Shown: positions 43,667-56,000 of the stretch, in pieces
How the letters are laid out: the number at the start of each line of letters is the position of its first letter
How positions within the stretch are numbered: the first letter of the stretch is position 1
Origin: Edaphochlamys debaryana
Lineage: Eukaryota > Chlorophyta > Chlorophyceae > Chlamydomonadales
Length of the DNA stretch: 64,000 bases
Reading direction: 5' to 3'
Assembly: GCA_016858145.1 (NCBI GenBank)
Contig: JAEHOE010000076.1
Span: forward strand, 546,476-610,475
Notes under the pieces: generated by a model
The model's input: the letters and a program-made list of their open reading frames with translations, nothing else
Told to the model about the DNA's origin: nothing
The model's database searches: none
Position numbers and translations under genes: made by a program

Positions 43667-46600
43667 CTGGCGCCATCTGCCCTTGCACCCTGGCCTCCCC
43701 GGCCCTCCCCTGCGTGGACCCTGAGGCGCTGGCGCCGTCTGCGGGTGCACCCTGGCCTCCCCGGCCCTCCCCTGCGTGGACCCTGAGGCGCTGGCGCCGT
43801 CTGCGGGTGCACCCTGGCCTCCCCGGCCCTCCCCTGCGTGGACCCTGAGGCGCTGGCGCCGTCTGCGGGTGGACCCTGGCCTCCCCGGCCCTCCCCTGCG
43901 TGGACCCTGAGGCGCTGGCGCCGTCTGCGGGTGGACCCTGGCCTCCCCGGCCCTCCCCCGCGTGGACCCTGAGGCGCTGGCGCCGTCTGCGGGTGGACCC
44001 TGGCCTCCCCCGCCCTCCCCTGCGTGGACCCTGAGGCGCTGGCGCCGTCTGCGGGTGCACCCTGGCCTCCCCGGCCCTCCCCTGCGTGGACCCTGAGGCG
44101 CTGGCGCCGTCTGCGGGTGCACCCTGGCCTCCCCGGCCCTCCCCTGCGTGGACCCTGAGGCGCTGGCGCCGTCTGCGGGTGCACCCTGGCCTCCCCGGCC
44201 CTCCCCCGCGTGGACCCTGAGGCGCTGGCGCCGTCTGCGGGTGCACCCTGGCCTCCCCGGCCCTCCCCTGCATGGACCCTGAGGCGCTGGCGCCGTCTGC
44301 GGGTGCACCCTGGCCTCCCCGGCCCTCCCCCGCGTGGACCCTGAGGCGCTGGCGCCGTCTGCGGGTGCACCCTGGCCTCCCCGGCCCTCCCCTGCGTGGA
44401 CCCTGAGGCGCTGGCGCCGTCTGCGGGTGGACCCTGGCCTCCCCGGCCCTCCCCTGCGTGGACCCTGAGGCGCTGGCGCCGTCTGCGGGTGCACCCTGGC
44501 CTCCCCGGCCCTCCCCTGCGTGGACCCTGAGGCGCTGGCGCCGTCTGCGGGTGCACCCTGGCCTCCCCGGCCCTCCCCCGCGTGGACCCTGAGGCGCTGG
44601 CGCCGTCTGCGGGTGGACCCTGGCCTCCCCGGCCCTCCCCTGCGTGGACCCTGAGGCGCTGGCGCCGTCTGCGGGTGGACCCTGGCCTCCCCGGCCCTCC
44701 CCTGCGTGGACCCTGAGGCGCTGGCGCCGTCTGCGGGTGGACCCTGGCCTCCCCGGCCCTCCCCCGCGTGGACCCTGAGGCGCTGGCGCCGTCTGCGGGT
44801 GCACCCTGGCCTCCCCGGCCCTCCCCTGCGTGGACCCTGAGGCGCTGGCGCCGTCTGCGGGTGCACCCTGGCCTCCCCGGCCCTCCCCCGCGTGGACCCT
44901 GAGGCGCTGGCGCCGTCTGCGGGTGGACCCTGGCCTCCCCGGCCCTCCCCCGCGTGGACCCTGAGGCGCTGGCGCCGTCTGCGGGTGGACCCTGGCCTCC
45001 CCGGCCCTCCCGTGCGTGGACCCTGAGGCGCTGGCGCCGTCTGCGGGTGGACCCTGGCCTCCCCGGCCCTCCCCTGCGTGGACCCTGAGGCGCTGGCGCC
45101 GTCTGCGGGTGGACCCTGGCCTCCCCGGCCCTCCCCTGCGTGGACCCTGAGGCGCTGGCGCCGTCTGCGGGTGGACCCTGGCCTCCCCGGCCCTCCCCTG
45201 CGTGGACCCTGAGGCGCTGGCGCCGTCTGCGGGTGGACCCTGGCCTCCCCGGCCCTCCCCCGCGTGGACCCTGAGGCGCTGGCGCCGTCTGCGGGTCGAC
45301 CCTGGCCTCCCCGGCCCTCCCCTGCGTGGACCCTGAGGCGCTGGCGCCGTCTGCGGGTGCACCCTGGCCTCCCCGGCCCTCCCCCGCGTGGACCCTGAGG
45401 CGCTGGCGCCGTCTGCGGGTGCACCCTGGCCTCCCCGGCCCTCCCCCGCGTGGACCCTGAGGCGCTGGCGCCGTCTGCGGGTGCACCCTGGCCTCCCCGG
45501 CCCTCCCCTGCATGGACCCTGAGGCGCTGGCGCCGTCTGCGGGTGCACCCTGGCCTCCCCGGCCCTCCCCCGCGTGGACCCTGAGGCGCTGGCGCCGTCT
45601 GCGGGTCGACCCTGGCCTCCCCGGCCCTCCCCTGCGTGGACCCTGAGGCGCTGGCGCCGTCTGCGGGTGGACCCTGGCCTCCCCGGCCCTCCCCTGCGTG
45701 GACCCTGAGGCGCTGGCGCCGTCTGCGGGTGCACCCTGGCCTCCCCGGCCCTCCCCTGCGTGGACCCTGAGGCGCTGGCGCCGTCTGCGGGTGCACCCTG
45801 GCCTCCCCGGCCCTCCCCCGCGTGGACCCTGAGGCGCTGGCGCCGTCTGCGGGTGGACCCTGGCCTCCCCGGCCCTCCCCTGCGTGGACCCTGAGGCGCT
45901 GGCGCCGTCTGCGGGTGCACCCTGGCCTCCCCGGCCCTCCCCTGCGTGGACCCTGAGGCGCTGGCGCCGTCTGCGGGTGGACCCTGGCCTCCCCGGCCCT
46001 CCCCTGCGTGGACCCTGAGGCGCTGGCGCCGTCTGCGGGTGCACCCTGGCCTCCCCGGCCCTCCCCTGCGTGGACCCTGAGGCGCTGGCGCCGTCTGCGG
46101 GTGCACCCTGGCCTCCCCGGCCCTCCCCTGCATGGACCCTGAGGCGCTGGCGCCGTCTGCGGGTGCACCCTGGCCTCCCCGGCCCTCCCCCGCGTGGACC
46201 CTGAGGCGCTGGCGCCGTCTGCGGGTCGACCCTGGCCTCCCCGGCCCTCCCCTGCGTGGACCCTGAGGCGCTGGCGCCGTCTGCGGGTGGACCCTGGCCT
46301 CCCCGGCCCTCCCCTGCGTGGACCCTGAGGCGCTGGCGCCGTCTGCGGGTGCACCCTGGCCTCCCCGGCCCTCCCCTGCGTGGACCCTGAGGCGCTGGCG
46401 CCGTCTGCGGGTGCACCCTGGCCTCCCCGGCCCTCCCCCGCGTGGACCCTGAGGCGCTGGCGCCGTCTGCGGGTGGACCCTGGCCTCCCCGGCCCTCCCC
46501 TGCGTGGACCCTGAGGCGCTGGCGCCGTCTGCGGGTGCACCCTGGCCTCCCCGGCCCTCCCCTGCGTGGACCCTGAGGCGCTGGCGCCGTCTGCGGGTGG

Positions 46601-49600
46601 ACCCTGGCCTCCCCGGCCCTCCCCTGCGTGGACCCTGAGGCGCTGGCGCCGTCTGCGGGTGCACCCTGGCCTCCCCGGCCCTCCCCTGCGTGGACCCTGA
46701 GGCGCTGGCGCCGTCTGCGGGTGCACCCTGGCCTCCCCGGCCCTCCCCCGCGTGGACCCTGAGGCGCTGGCGCCGTCTGCGGGTGGACCCTGGCCTCCCC
46801 GGCCCTCCCCTGCGTGGACCCTGAGGCGCTGGCGCCGTCTGCGGGTGGACCCTGGCCTCCCCGGCCCTCCCCTGCGTGGACCCTGAGGCGCTGGCGCCGT
46901 CTGCGGGTGCACCCTGGCCTCCCCGGCCCTCCCCTGCGTGGACCCTGAGGCGCTGGCGCCGTCTGCGGGTGGACCCTGGCCTCCCCGGCCCTCCCCCGCG
47001 TGGACCCTGAGGCGCTGGCGCCGTCTGCGGGTGGACCCTGGCCTCCCCGGCCCTCCCCTGCGTGGACCCTGAGGCGCTGGCGCCGTCTGCGGGTGCACCC
47101 TGGCCTCCCCGGCCCTCCCCCGCGTGGACCCTGAGGCGCTGGCGCCGTCTGCGGGTCGACCCTGGCCTCCCCGGCCCTCCCCCGCGTGGACCCTGAGGCG
47201 CTGGCGCCGTCTGCGGGTGCACCCTGGCCTCCCCGGCCCTTCCCCTGCGTGGACCCTGAGGCGCTGGCGCCGTCTGCGGGTGCACCCTGGCCTCCCCGGC
47301 CCTCCCCCGCGTGGACCCTGAGGCGCTGGCGCCGTCTGCGGGTGCACCCTGGCCTCCCCGGCCCTCCCCCGCGTGGACCCTGAGGCGCTGGCGCCGTCTG
47401 CGGGTGCACCCTGGCCTCCCCGGCCCTCCCCTGCGTGGACCCTGAGGCGCTGGCGCCGTCTGCGGGTGCACCCTGGCCTCCCCGGCCCTCCCCTGCGTGG
47501 ACCCTGAGGCGCTGGCGCCGTCTGCGGGTGCACCCTGGCCTCCCCGGCCCTCCCCTGCGTGGACCCTGAGGCGCTGGCGCCGTCTGCGGGTGGACCCTGG
47601 CCTCCCCGGCCCTCCCCCGCGTGGACCCTGAGGCGCTGGCGCCGTCTGCGGGTCGACCCTGGCCTCCCCGGCCCTCCCCTGCGTGGACCCTGAGGCGCTG
47701 GCGCCGTCTGCGGGTGCACCCTGGCCTCCCCGGCCCTCCCCCGCGTGGACCCTGAGGCGCTGGCGCCGTCTGCGGGTGGACCCCGGCCTCCCCGGCCCTC
47801 CCCCGCGTGGACCCTGAGGCGCTGGCGCCGTCTGCGGGTGGACCCTGGCCTCCCCGGCCCTCCCCCGCGTGGACCCTGAGGCGCTGGCGCCGTCTGCGGG
47901 TGGACCCTGGCCTCCCCGGCCCTCCCCCGCCTGGACCCTGAGGCGCTGGCGCCGTCTGCGGGTGGACCCTGGCCTCCCCGGCCCTCCCCTGCGTGGACCC
48001 TGAGGCGCTGGCGCCGTCTGCGGGTGCACCCTGGCCTCCCCGGCCCTCCCCTGCGTGGAACCTGAGGCGCTGGCGCCGTCTGCGGGTGCACCCTGGCCTC
48101 CCCGGCCCTCCCCTGCATGGACCCTGAGGCGCTGGCGCCGTCTGCGGGTGCACCCTGGCCTCCCCGGCCCTCCCCCGCGTGGACCCTGAGGCGCTGGCGC
48201 CGTCTGCGGGTCGACCCTGGCCTCCCCGGCCCTCCCCTGCGTGGACCCTGAGGCGCTGGCGCCGTCTGCGGGTGGACCCTGGCCTCCCCGGCCCTCCCCT
48301 GCGTGGACCCTGAGGCGCTGGCGCCGTCTGCGGGTGCACCCTGGCCTCCCCGGCCCTCCCCCGCGTGGACCCTGAGGCGCTGGCGCCGTCTGCGGGTGGA
48401 CCCTGGCCTCCCCGGCCCTCCCCTGCGTGGACCCTGAGGCGCTGGCGCCGTCTGCGGGTGCACCCTGGCCTCCCCGGCCCTCCCCTGCGTGGACCCTGAG
48501 GCGCTGGCGCCGTCTGCGGGTGCACCCTGGCCTCCCCGGCCCTCCCCCGCGTGGACCCTGAGGCGCTGGCGCCGTCTGCGGGTGGACCCTGGCCTCCCCG
48601 GCCCTCCCCCGCGTGGACCCTGAGGCGCTGGCGCCGTCTGCGGGTCGACCCTGGCCTCCCCGGCCCTCCCCCGCGTGGACCCTGAGGCGCTGGCGCCGTC
48701 TGCGGGTGCACCCTGGCCTCCCCGGCCCTCCCCTGCGTGGACCCTGAGGCGCTGGCGCCGTCTGCGGGTGCACCCTGGCCTCCCCGGCCCTCCCCCGCAT
48801 GGACCCTGAGGCGCTGGCGCCGTCTGCGGGTGCACCCTGGCCTCCCCGGCCCTCCTCTGCGTGGACCCTGAGGCGCTGGCGCCGTCTGCGGGTGCACCCT
48901 GGCCTCCCCGGCCCTCCCCCGCGTGGACCCTGAGGCGCTGGCGCCGTCTGCGGGTGCACCCTGGCCTCCCCGGCCCTCCCCCGCGTGGACCCTGAGGCGC
49001 TGGCGCCGTCTGCGGGTGCACCCTGGCCTCCCCGGCCCTCCCCCGCGTGGACCCTGAGGCGCTGGCGCCGTCTGCGGGTGCACCCTGGCCTCCTCGGCCC
49101 TCCCCTGCGTGGACCCTGAGGCGCTGGCGCCGTCTGCGGGTGCACCCTGGCCTCCCCGGCCCTCCCCCGCGTGGACCCTGAGGCGCTGGCGCCGTCTGCG
49201 GGTGGACCCTGGCCTCCCCGGCCCTCCCCCGCGTGGACCCTGAGGCGCTGGCGCCGTCTGCGGGTGCACCCTGGCCTCCCCGGCCCTCCCCTGCGTGGAC
49301 CCTGAGGCGCTGGCGCCGTCTGCGGGTGCACCCTGGCCTCCCCGGCCCTCCCCCGCATGGACCCTGAGGCGCTGGCGCCGTCTGCGGGTGCACCCTGGCC
49401 TCCCCGGCCCTCCCCTGCGTGGACCCTGAGGCGCTGGCGCCGTCTGCGGGTGCACCCTGGCCTCCCTGGCCCTCCCCCGCGTGGACCCTGAGGCGCTGGC
49501 GCCGTCTGCGGGTCGACCCTGGCCTCCCCGGCCCTCCCCCGCGTGGACCCTGAGGCGCTGGCGCCGTCTGCGGGTGCACCCTGGCCTCCCCGGCCCTCCC

Positions 49601-50848
49601 CCGCGTGGACCCTGAGGCGCTGGCGCCGTCTGCGGGTGCACCCTGGCCTCCCCGGCCCTCCCCTGCGTGGACCCTGAGGCGCTGGCGCCGTCTGCGGGTG
49701 CACCCTGGCCTCCCCGGCCCTCCCCCGCGTGGACCCTGAGGCGCTGGCGCCGTCTGCGGGTGGACCCTGGCCTCCCCGGCCCTCCCCCGCGTGGACCCTG
49801 AGGCGCTGGCGCCGTCTGCGGGTGCACCCTGGCCTCCCCGGCCCTCCCCTGCGTGGACGCTGAGGCGCTGGCGCCGTCTGCGGGTGCACCCTGGCCTCCC
49901 CGGCCCTCCCCCGCGTGGACCCTGAGGCGCTGGCGCTGTCTGCGGGTGCACCCTGGCCTCCCCGGCCCTCCCCTGCGTGGACCCTGAGGCGCTGGCGCCG
50001 TCTGCGGGTGGACCCTGGCCTCCCCGGCCCTCCCCCGCGTGGACCCTGAGGCGCTGGCGCCGTCTGCGGGTGCACCCTGGCCTCCCCGGCCCTCCCCTGC
50101 GTGGACCCTGAGGCGCTGGCGCCGTCTGCGGGTGCACCCTGGCCTCCCCGGCCCTCCCCCGCATGGACCCTGAGGCGCTGGCGCCGTCTGCGGGTGCACC
50201 CTGGCCTCCCCGGCCCTCCCCTGCGTGGACCCTGAGGCGCTGGCGCCGTCTGCGGGTGCACCCTGGCCTCCCTGGCCCTCCCCCGCGTGGACCCTGAGGC
50301 GCTGGCGCCGTCTGCGGGTCGACCCTGGCCTCCCCGGCCCTCCCCCGCGTGGACCCTGAGGCGCTGGCGCCGTCTGCGGGTGCACCCTGGCCTCCCCGGC
50401 CCTCCCCCGCGTGGACCCTGAGGCGCTGGCGCCGTCTGCGGGTGCACCCTGGCCTCCCCGGCCCTCCCCTGCGTGGACCCTGAGGCGCTGGCGCCGTCTG
50501 CGGGTGCACCCTGGCCTCCCCGGCCCTCCCCCGCGTGGACCCTGAGGCGCTGGCGCCGTCTGCGGGTGGACCCTGGCCTCCCCGGCCCTCCCCCGCGTGG
50601 ACCCTGAGGCGCTGGCGCCGTCTGCGGGTGCACCCTGGCCTCCCCGGCCCTCCCCTGCGTGGACGCTGAGGCGCTGGCGCCGTCTGCGGGTGCACCCTGG
50701 CCTCCCCGGCCCTCCCCCGCGTGGACCCTGAGGCGCTGGCGCTGTCTGCGGGTGCACCCTGGCCTCCCCGGCCCTCCCCTGCGTGGACCCTGAGGCGCTG
50801 GCGCCGTCTGCGGGTGGACCCTGGCCTCCCCGGCCTTCCCCTGCGTGG
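43667..50848. repeat. 62-bp satellite array, about 115 tandem copies
   Basis: The unit contains CCTGAGGCGCTGGCGCCGTC and CTGGCCTCCCCGGCCCTCCC in an unbroken 62-base period. The first copy is degenerate (43667-43697). Most variation sits at two places: CCTGCG/CCCGCG/CCTGCA before TGGACC, and GGTGCAC/GGTGGAC/GGTCGAC. One copy carries a 1-base insertion near 47241. Because 62 is not a multiple of 3 and the unit has no stop on the minus strand, all three minus frames stay open for ~7 kb; this is a by-product, not a gene. The array is cut off in mid-unit by telomere repeat at 50847. Confidence 0.97.
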
Positions 50849-50876
50849 GTTTTAGGGGTTTAGGGTTTAGGGTTTA
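50847..50876 (+). repeat. Interstitial telomere tract 1
   Basis: GGGTTTTAGGGG is followed by two exact TTTAGGG units, ending TTTA. The orientation is the same as the terminal telomere. It directly follows a truncated satellite unit (CCCCTGCGTGGG) on its left. Confidence 0.9.
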
Positions 50877-51083
50877 CCTGGGGTCCCCAAGGGTCTGCTA
50901 AGGATCAACTTTTGATAAAAGTGGTACCATTGGATTCCTCTTGATGAGTACATGCGATTTGACTATTTAGATGACCCCCTGAGGGGGGTAAGTGATATAG
51001 TTTTGTGGGTTTGAAGATTTACGTCCCTCCCGGGCCCGGCATGCTTTAATTCATATCTCCTTACCAGATTTGCTGTTTCACAT
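50877..51083. other. Spacer between telomere tract 1 and the 307-bp array
   Basis: Less GC-rich than everything to the left. It contains no gene. The base composition changes abruptly at the telomere tract and stays different to about 59,965. Confidence 0.5.
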
Positions 51084-52850
51084 GGGAATTGCTTCCTGGC
51101 ATTCCCCTTGATGTGAAGCATCCACGTGCCAATTTGGTTGCAAGGTCCAATGTTACCCTGATGGTCCTGTCAGGGGAGGGGATGCATGGCTGGGACTTGG
51201 TGCAGAACCCAAAAATACAACTTTGCATAGGGGCATTCCCTATGTTGCCAAACGTCGAGAATTTTTTTCCCCATCAAAAATCTCAGCCGGAAAGGCCTAC
51301 TGGGGCCCCTGGGAGTGCTCCCATAGTTAAGCCCGGGACCGGTATAACTCACCATGAGCACTGTAGTCCACATACTGAGTGGATTCCAACGGGAATTGCT
51401 TCCTGGCATTCCCCTTGATGTGTAGCATCCACGTGCCAATTTGGTTGCAAGGTCCAATGTTGCCCTGATGGTCCTGTCAGGGGAGGGGATGCATGGCTGG
51501 GACTTGGTGCAGAACCCAAAAATACAACTTTGCATAGGGGCATTCCCTATGTTGCCAAACGTCGAGAATTTTTTTCCCCATCAAAAATCTCAGCCGGAAA
51601 GGCCTACTGGGGCCCCTGGGAGTGCTCCCATAGTTAAGCCCGGGACCGGTATAACTCACCATGAGCACTGTAGTCCACATACTGAGTGGATTCCAATGGG
51701 AATTGCTTCCTGGCATTCCCCTTGATGTGAAGCATCCACGTGCCAATTTGGTTGCAAGGTCCAATGTTGCCCTGATGGTCCTGTCAGGGGAGGGGATGCA
51801 TGGCTGGGACTTGGTGCAGAACCCAAAAACACAACTTTGCATAGGGGCATTCCCTATGTTGCCAAACGTCGAGAAGTTTTGTCCCCGTCAAAAATCTCAG
51901 CCGGAAAGGCCTACTGGGGCCCCTGGGAGTGCTCCCATAGTTAAGCCCGGGACCGGTATAACTCACCATGAGCACTGTAGTCCACATACTGAGTGGATTC
52001 CAATGGGAATTGCTTCCTGGCATTCCCCTTGATGTGAAGCATCCACGTGCCAATTTGGTTGCAAGGTCCAATGTTGCCCTGATGGTCCTGTCAGGGGAGG
52101 GGATGCATGGCTGGGACTTGGTGCAGAACCCAAAAACACAACTTTGCATAGGGGCATTCCCTATGTTGCCAAACGTCGAGAAGTTTTGTCCCCGTCAAAA
52201 ATCTCAGCCGGAAAGGCCTACTGGGGCCCCTGGGAGTGCTCCCATAGTTAAGCCCGGGACCGGTATAACTCACCATGAGCACTGTAGTCCACATACTGAG
52301 TGGATTCCAATGGGAATTGCTTCCTGGCATTCCCCTTGATGTGTAGCATCCACGTGCCTATTTGGTTGCAAGGTTCAATGTTGCCCTGATGGTCCTGTCA
52401 GGGGAGGGGATGCATGGCTGGGACTTGGTGCAGAACCCAAAAACACAACTTTGCATAGGGGCATTCCCTATGTTGCCAAACGTCGAGAAGTTTTGTCCCC
52501 GTCAAAAATCTCAGCCGGAAAGGCCTACTGGGGCCCCTGGGAGTGCTCCCATAGTTAAGCCCGGGACCGGTATAACTCACCATGAGCACTGTAGTCCACA
52601 TACTGAGTGGATTCCAATGGGAATTGCTTCCTGGCATTCCCCTTGATGTGTAGCATCCACGTGCCTATTTGGTTGCAAGGTTCAATGTTGCCCTGATGGT
52701 CCTGTCAGGGGAGGGGATGCATGGCTGGGACTTGGTGCAGAACCCAAAAACACAACTTTGCATAGGAGCATTCCCTATGTTGCCAAACGGTTTAGTTCCC
52801 ATCAAAACTCTCAACTGGCAGGCATTGCTTCCTGGCATTGTCTTCATTGT
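51084..52850. repeat. 307-bp satellite array, about six copies
   Basis: GGGAATTGCTTCCTGG recurs at 51084, 51391, 51698, 52005, 52312 and 52619, an exact 307-base period; the sixth copy degrades after ~52790. Subtypes are visible: copies 1-2 have a T run after CGTCGAGAA, while copies 3-5 have CGTCGAGAAGTTTTGTCC. Copies 5-6 have CCTATTTGG where the others have CCAATTTGG. Frames of 60-120 aa recur on both strands but are identical reflections of the repeat, so I do not call genes. Confidence 0.95.
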
Positions 52851-53080
52851 GTAGATCTTGCGTGCCTAATTGGTTTTATATGTACCATGTATGTATATGG
52901 CCATGGGAGGTAATGCATGCTGGGAGGAGACGCCCTACCCCATGACTGAGGGGGCATGGGACCATAGAAGTGGCAACCAATTTCTACCAGTAAATAGTTT
53001 ACATGTATAACGGTTTGCAGTGTGAAGTCTTTAGTGATCAGTGTTCAGTATCCAGTGTCCAGCCAACAAACCCTGCACAA
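52851..53080. other. Spacer, 3' flank of the subtelomeric gene
   Basis: Less GC-rich sequence with near-duplicated short phrases (AGTGTTCAGTATCCAGTGTCCAG). No gene is recognised. Confidence 0.35.
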
Positions 53081-56000
53081 CTAGCCCAAGTCCTCTCCTG
53101 CTTCGGGATTCCAAATATTATCCCTTAGCTGGTTATCAAGTGCTTCCAGAAACATCTCCCTCTCCCTGCGCTGCTTCTCCAACAGCTCAGCCAATGCTTT
53201 AACATCTACTGTTGCGCTCCCAAAGGCAATGTTGCTCTGCCGACGCTCCTCATTTTGCCCATCATCAAATGCTGCAATCTCTCTGGCACGCCGCTCAGCA
53301 AACACCAGTTCCCGAGTTACCTCCGCCTCCCAGTCTGGACCATTGCGCAAGACGCCTCTGCTCTCTGCACGTGCTTCAGCACTTTGCTTGGCTTGTAGTT
53401 GCCTCTTTGCCTCAGCAAGAACCTTCTTTTGCTCCCTCTGGGAAAGTCGCTTAGATCCATCAGGGTTGAGTACAGGTGGGCGGCCACGGGGCCGCTTCCC
53501 TGTTGTGGGAGGCTTCTTAGTAAGACTTGCAGGCCACCGGAACTCGGTGAGTCCTGCTGGTGAGGTGCCCGGTACTCCCCTCCCTCCCCCTGAAGGTGGA
53601 GTTTGGACGCCAGCTCCAGCACCAGATGGGGTACTACTTGGGCCAGCATGAGCTCCCGCAGCAGCACCAGGTTGGGCATCACTCGGGCCAGCATGAGCTC
53701 CCGGAGCAGCACCAGCAGGTGACCTGGGCCGGAACTGTTGAGCAAAGGACGCAGGAGGTTGTGTCGGTCGGTGAGGATGGTGCGGTTGTTGAGCAGCCAC
53801 TCCTGGTGGTGCCATGCCCGGCAGTGGAGCCATTTGAATATTGCCCAGCACTGAGCTTAATAGGCCAAGGCCAGTCCACATATTAGCATTGTAAGCTTCT
53901 TGTCCACCTTCAGCGGCTGCTGACCCTCCAGCAGCTGACCCTCCACCAGTAGATTCCAGTCCAGCTTCATCATCATTGCCCCCCAGATCATATGGATGGT
54001 AATCATCTTTGTCGTCCTCATCAGCAGCAGCCGCTTGTGCTCCTGCTGAAGCTCTCTGGGCTTGAGCTACAGCCTCCGCCGCCTTCTGGGCCTCCTCTGC
54101 CTCCGCTGCCCTTTTGGCCTGCACTGCCTTCTTGGCCTCCGCTGCCCTTTTGGCCTGCACTGCCTTCTTGGCCTCCGCTGCCTCTGCTGCCGTTACGGCC
54201 TCTGCTGCCATCTTGGCCTCCGCTGCCTCCGCTGCCTTTACGGCCTCTGCTGCCTTCTTGGCCTCTGCTGCCTCCGCTGCCTTTATGGCCTCTGCTGCCT
54301 TCTTGGCCTCCGCTGCCTCTGCTGCCTTTACGGCCTCTGCTGCCTTCTTGGCCTCCGCTGCCTTCAAAGCCTCCGCTGCCTTCTTGGCCACCACTGCCTC
54401 CGCTTCCCTTACGGCCTCCGCTGCCCTTACGGCCTCTGCTGCCTTCTTGGCCTCCGCTGCCTCCGCTGCCTTTACGGCCTCTGCTGCCATCTTGGCCTCC
54501 GCTGCCTCCGCTGCCTTTACGGCCTCTGCTGCCTTCTTGGCCTCTGCTGCCTCCGCTGCCTTTATGGCCTCTGCTGCCTTCTTGGCCTCCGCTGCCTCCG
54601 CTGCCTTCATGGCCTCCACTGCCTCCGCTGCCCCCAATGCCTCCGCTGCTCCAGTGCCAGGCATATGCTTGCTCCCTGACACCCTTTGACTGCTTGAAGT
54701 ACCACGCTTATTCCTCTTGGGCTTGGCTTCTCCTGGCTGCAATGCATTGATCCCTGGTGGCTGGTGGACGCCATCAAGTCCACCCGCTGGAGTTGGGCTT
54801 GGTGACTGGGAACCTTGAGGAGTGGCATCCCTAGCTGTCCTGTGGGGATCTGCCCTCTCAGTGGCTGGCCCAGCATCCGCCTCTCCCTGGGTAGGTCTGC
54901 TGCCAGTTGCCCTCTTGCTGCCCTTTCCTTGGTTTTGCGTGTCGCCTCGTGGTGGCTTTCTCCCTGCAGCTGATGTGTGGTGGTTGCTGCCAGCTGGCCC
55001 ATCCTGGTCCTTGATTGCCTGCTGACTTGATTGACCAGCAGTAAGCCCCACCTCTTCGCCTTGCTTGATCTCCATTCTCCTCTTTGCAGTAGGCTCATCT
55101 GCGCCACGCTCATCGGGCTGCCTGCGGGAGCGTCCAGGTGGTGGTTGGGCAACCTGAGGTGGGACCTCCCCAGACAGCCTGCCAGAACGCCTAACAGGGT
55201 GGGCTGTGGATGGTTTGGCAGGACGTCTTGCTGCTCGCGGCGGCTTGGCTGCAGGATGGGTGTCAGGCGGTGGTGGGGCTGAACGCTTGTTTGCAGGTTC
55301 TGGGGATGAAGTCGCGAATGACGGACGAGGGGGAGCTGGAGGTGTGGTGGCAGTGGGAGGATGCAAGACTGAAGATGAAGGTGGGGCTGTAGGCAATGCT
55401 GCAGCAGAGGGGTTGTTGACCAGTGGATCCTCGGAGATTGGTCCGAAATGATCAGGCGGATCTGTTGAATCGAATAGGTCTGGTACGTTGGGCAGGTCGG
55501 GCAGGTCGGGCAGGTCGGGCAGGTCGGGCAGGTCGGGCAGATCGGGCAGATCAGGGCAGTCGGGTAGGTGAGGCAGGTCGGGAGACTTGGGCTCGGATGC
55601 ACCAGACCCCTCCAAAGAGTCAGGGAAGTGTGGAAGGATTGGCGGTCCTCCAGGGGCCCCGTTCATTGCCTTGGTTTCCCGAGCTCGCTTTGCAAGGGGC
55701 TCATCAGTTTCCACCTGCACGAAATAGGCGTGGGACGCAAAACGTTGGCATATGACATGTAATTGAAAGGTTAGCTAACATGTCCTACCTCTTCCATGTT
55801 TTCTTCCTCTTCCTCCTCCTCCTCTTCATCGTCATCATCAATTTCATAGTTCTGATTGTGCATATGACGACGGGGCCATTGGCCCCCTCCACCATTGCCG
55901 CCTCCACCAGAGCCTCCTCCAGGTCCACCCGGACCCTGAGAGCGTGTGGATCTAAGTGAAGCATTCTGCAAGCAGTTAAGAGATACAGTAAGGAGCGAGT

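Noticed and set aside
43667..50757. Very long minus-strand reading frames (over 2,300 codons)
   Set aside because: They are the three frames of the 62-bp satellite. The unit lacks stops, and every copy shifts frame, so the openness follows from the repeat, not from coding.
51084..52850. Possible 5S rRNA, because each 307-bp unit contains TAGTTAAGCCCGGGACC
   Set aside because: Only about seven bases match the 5S A-box region (AGTTAAGC); the remainder does not fold or align like 5S rRNA.
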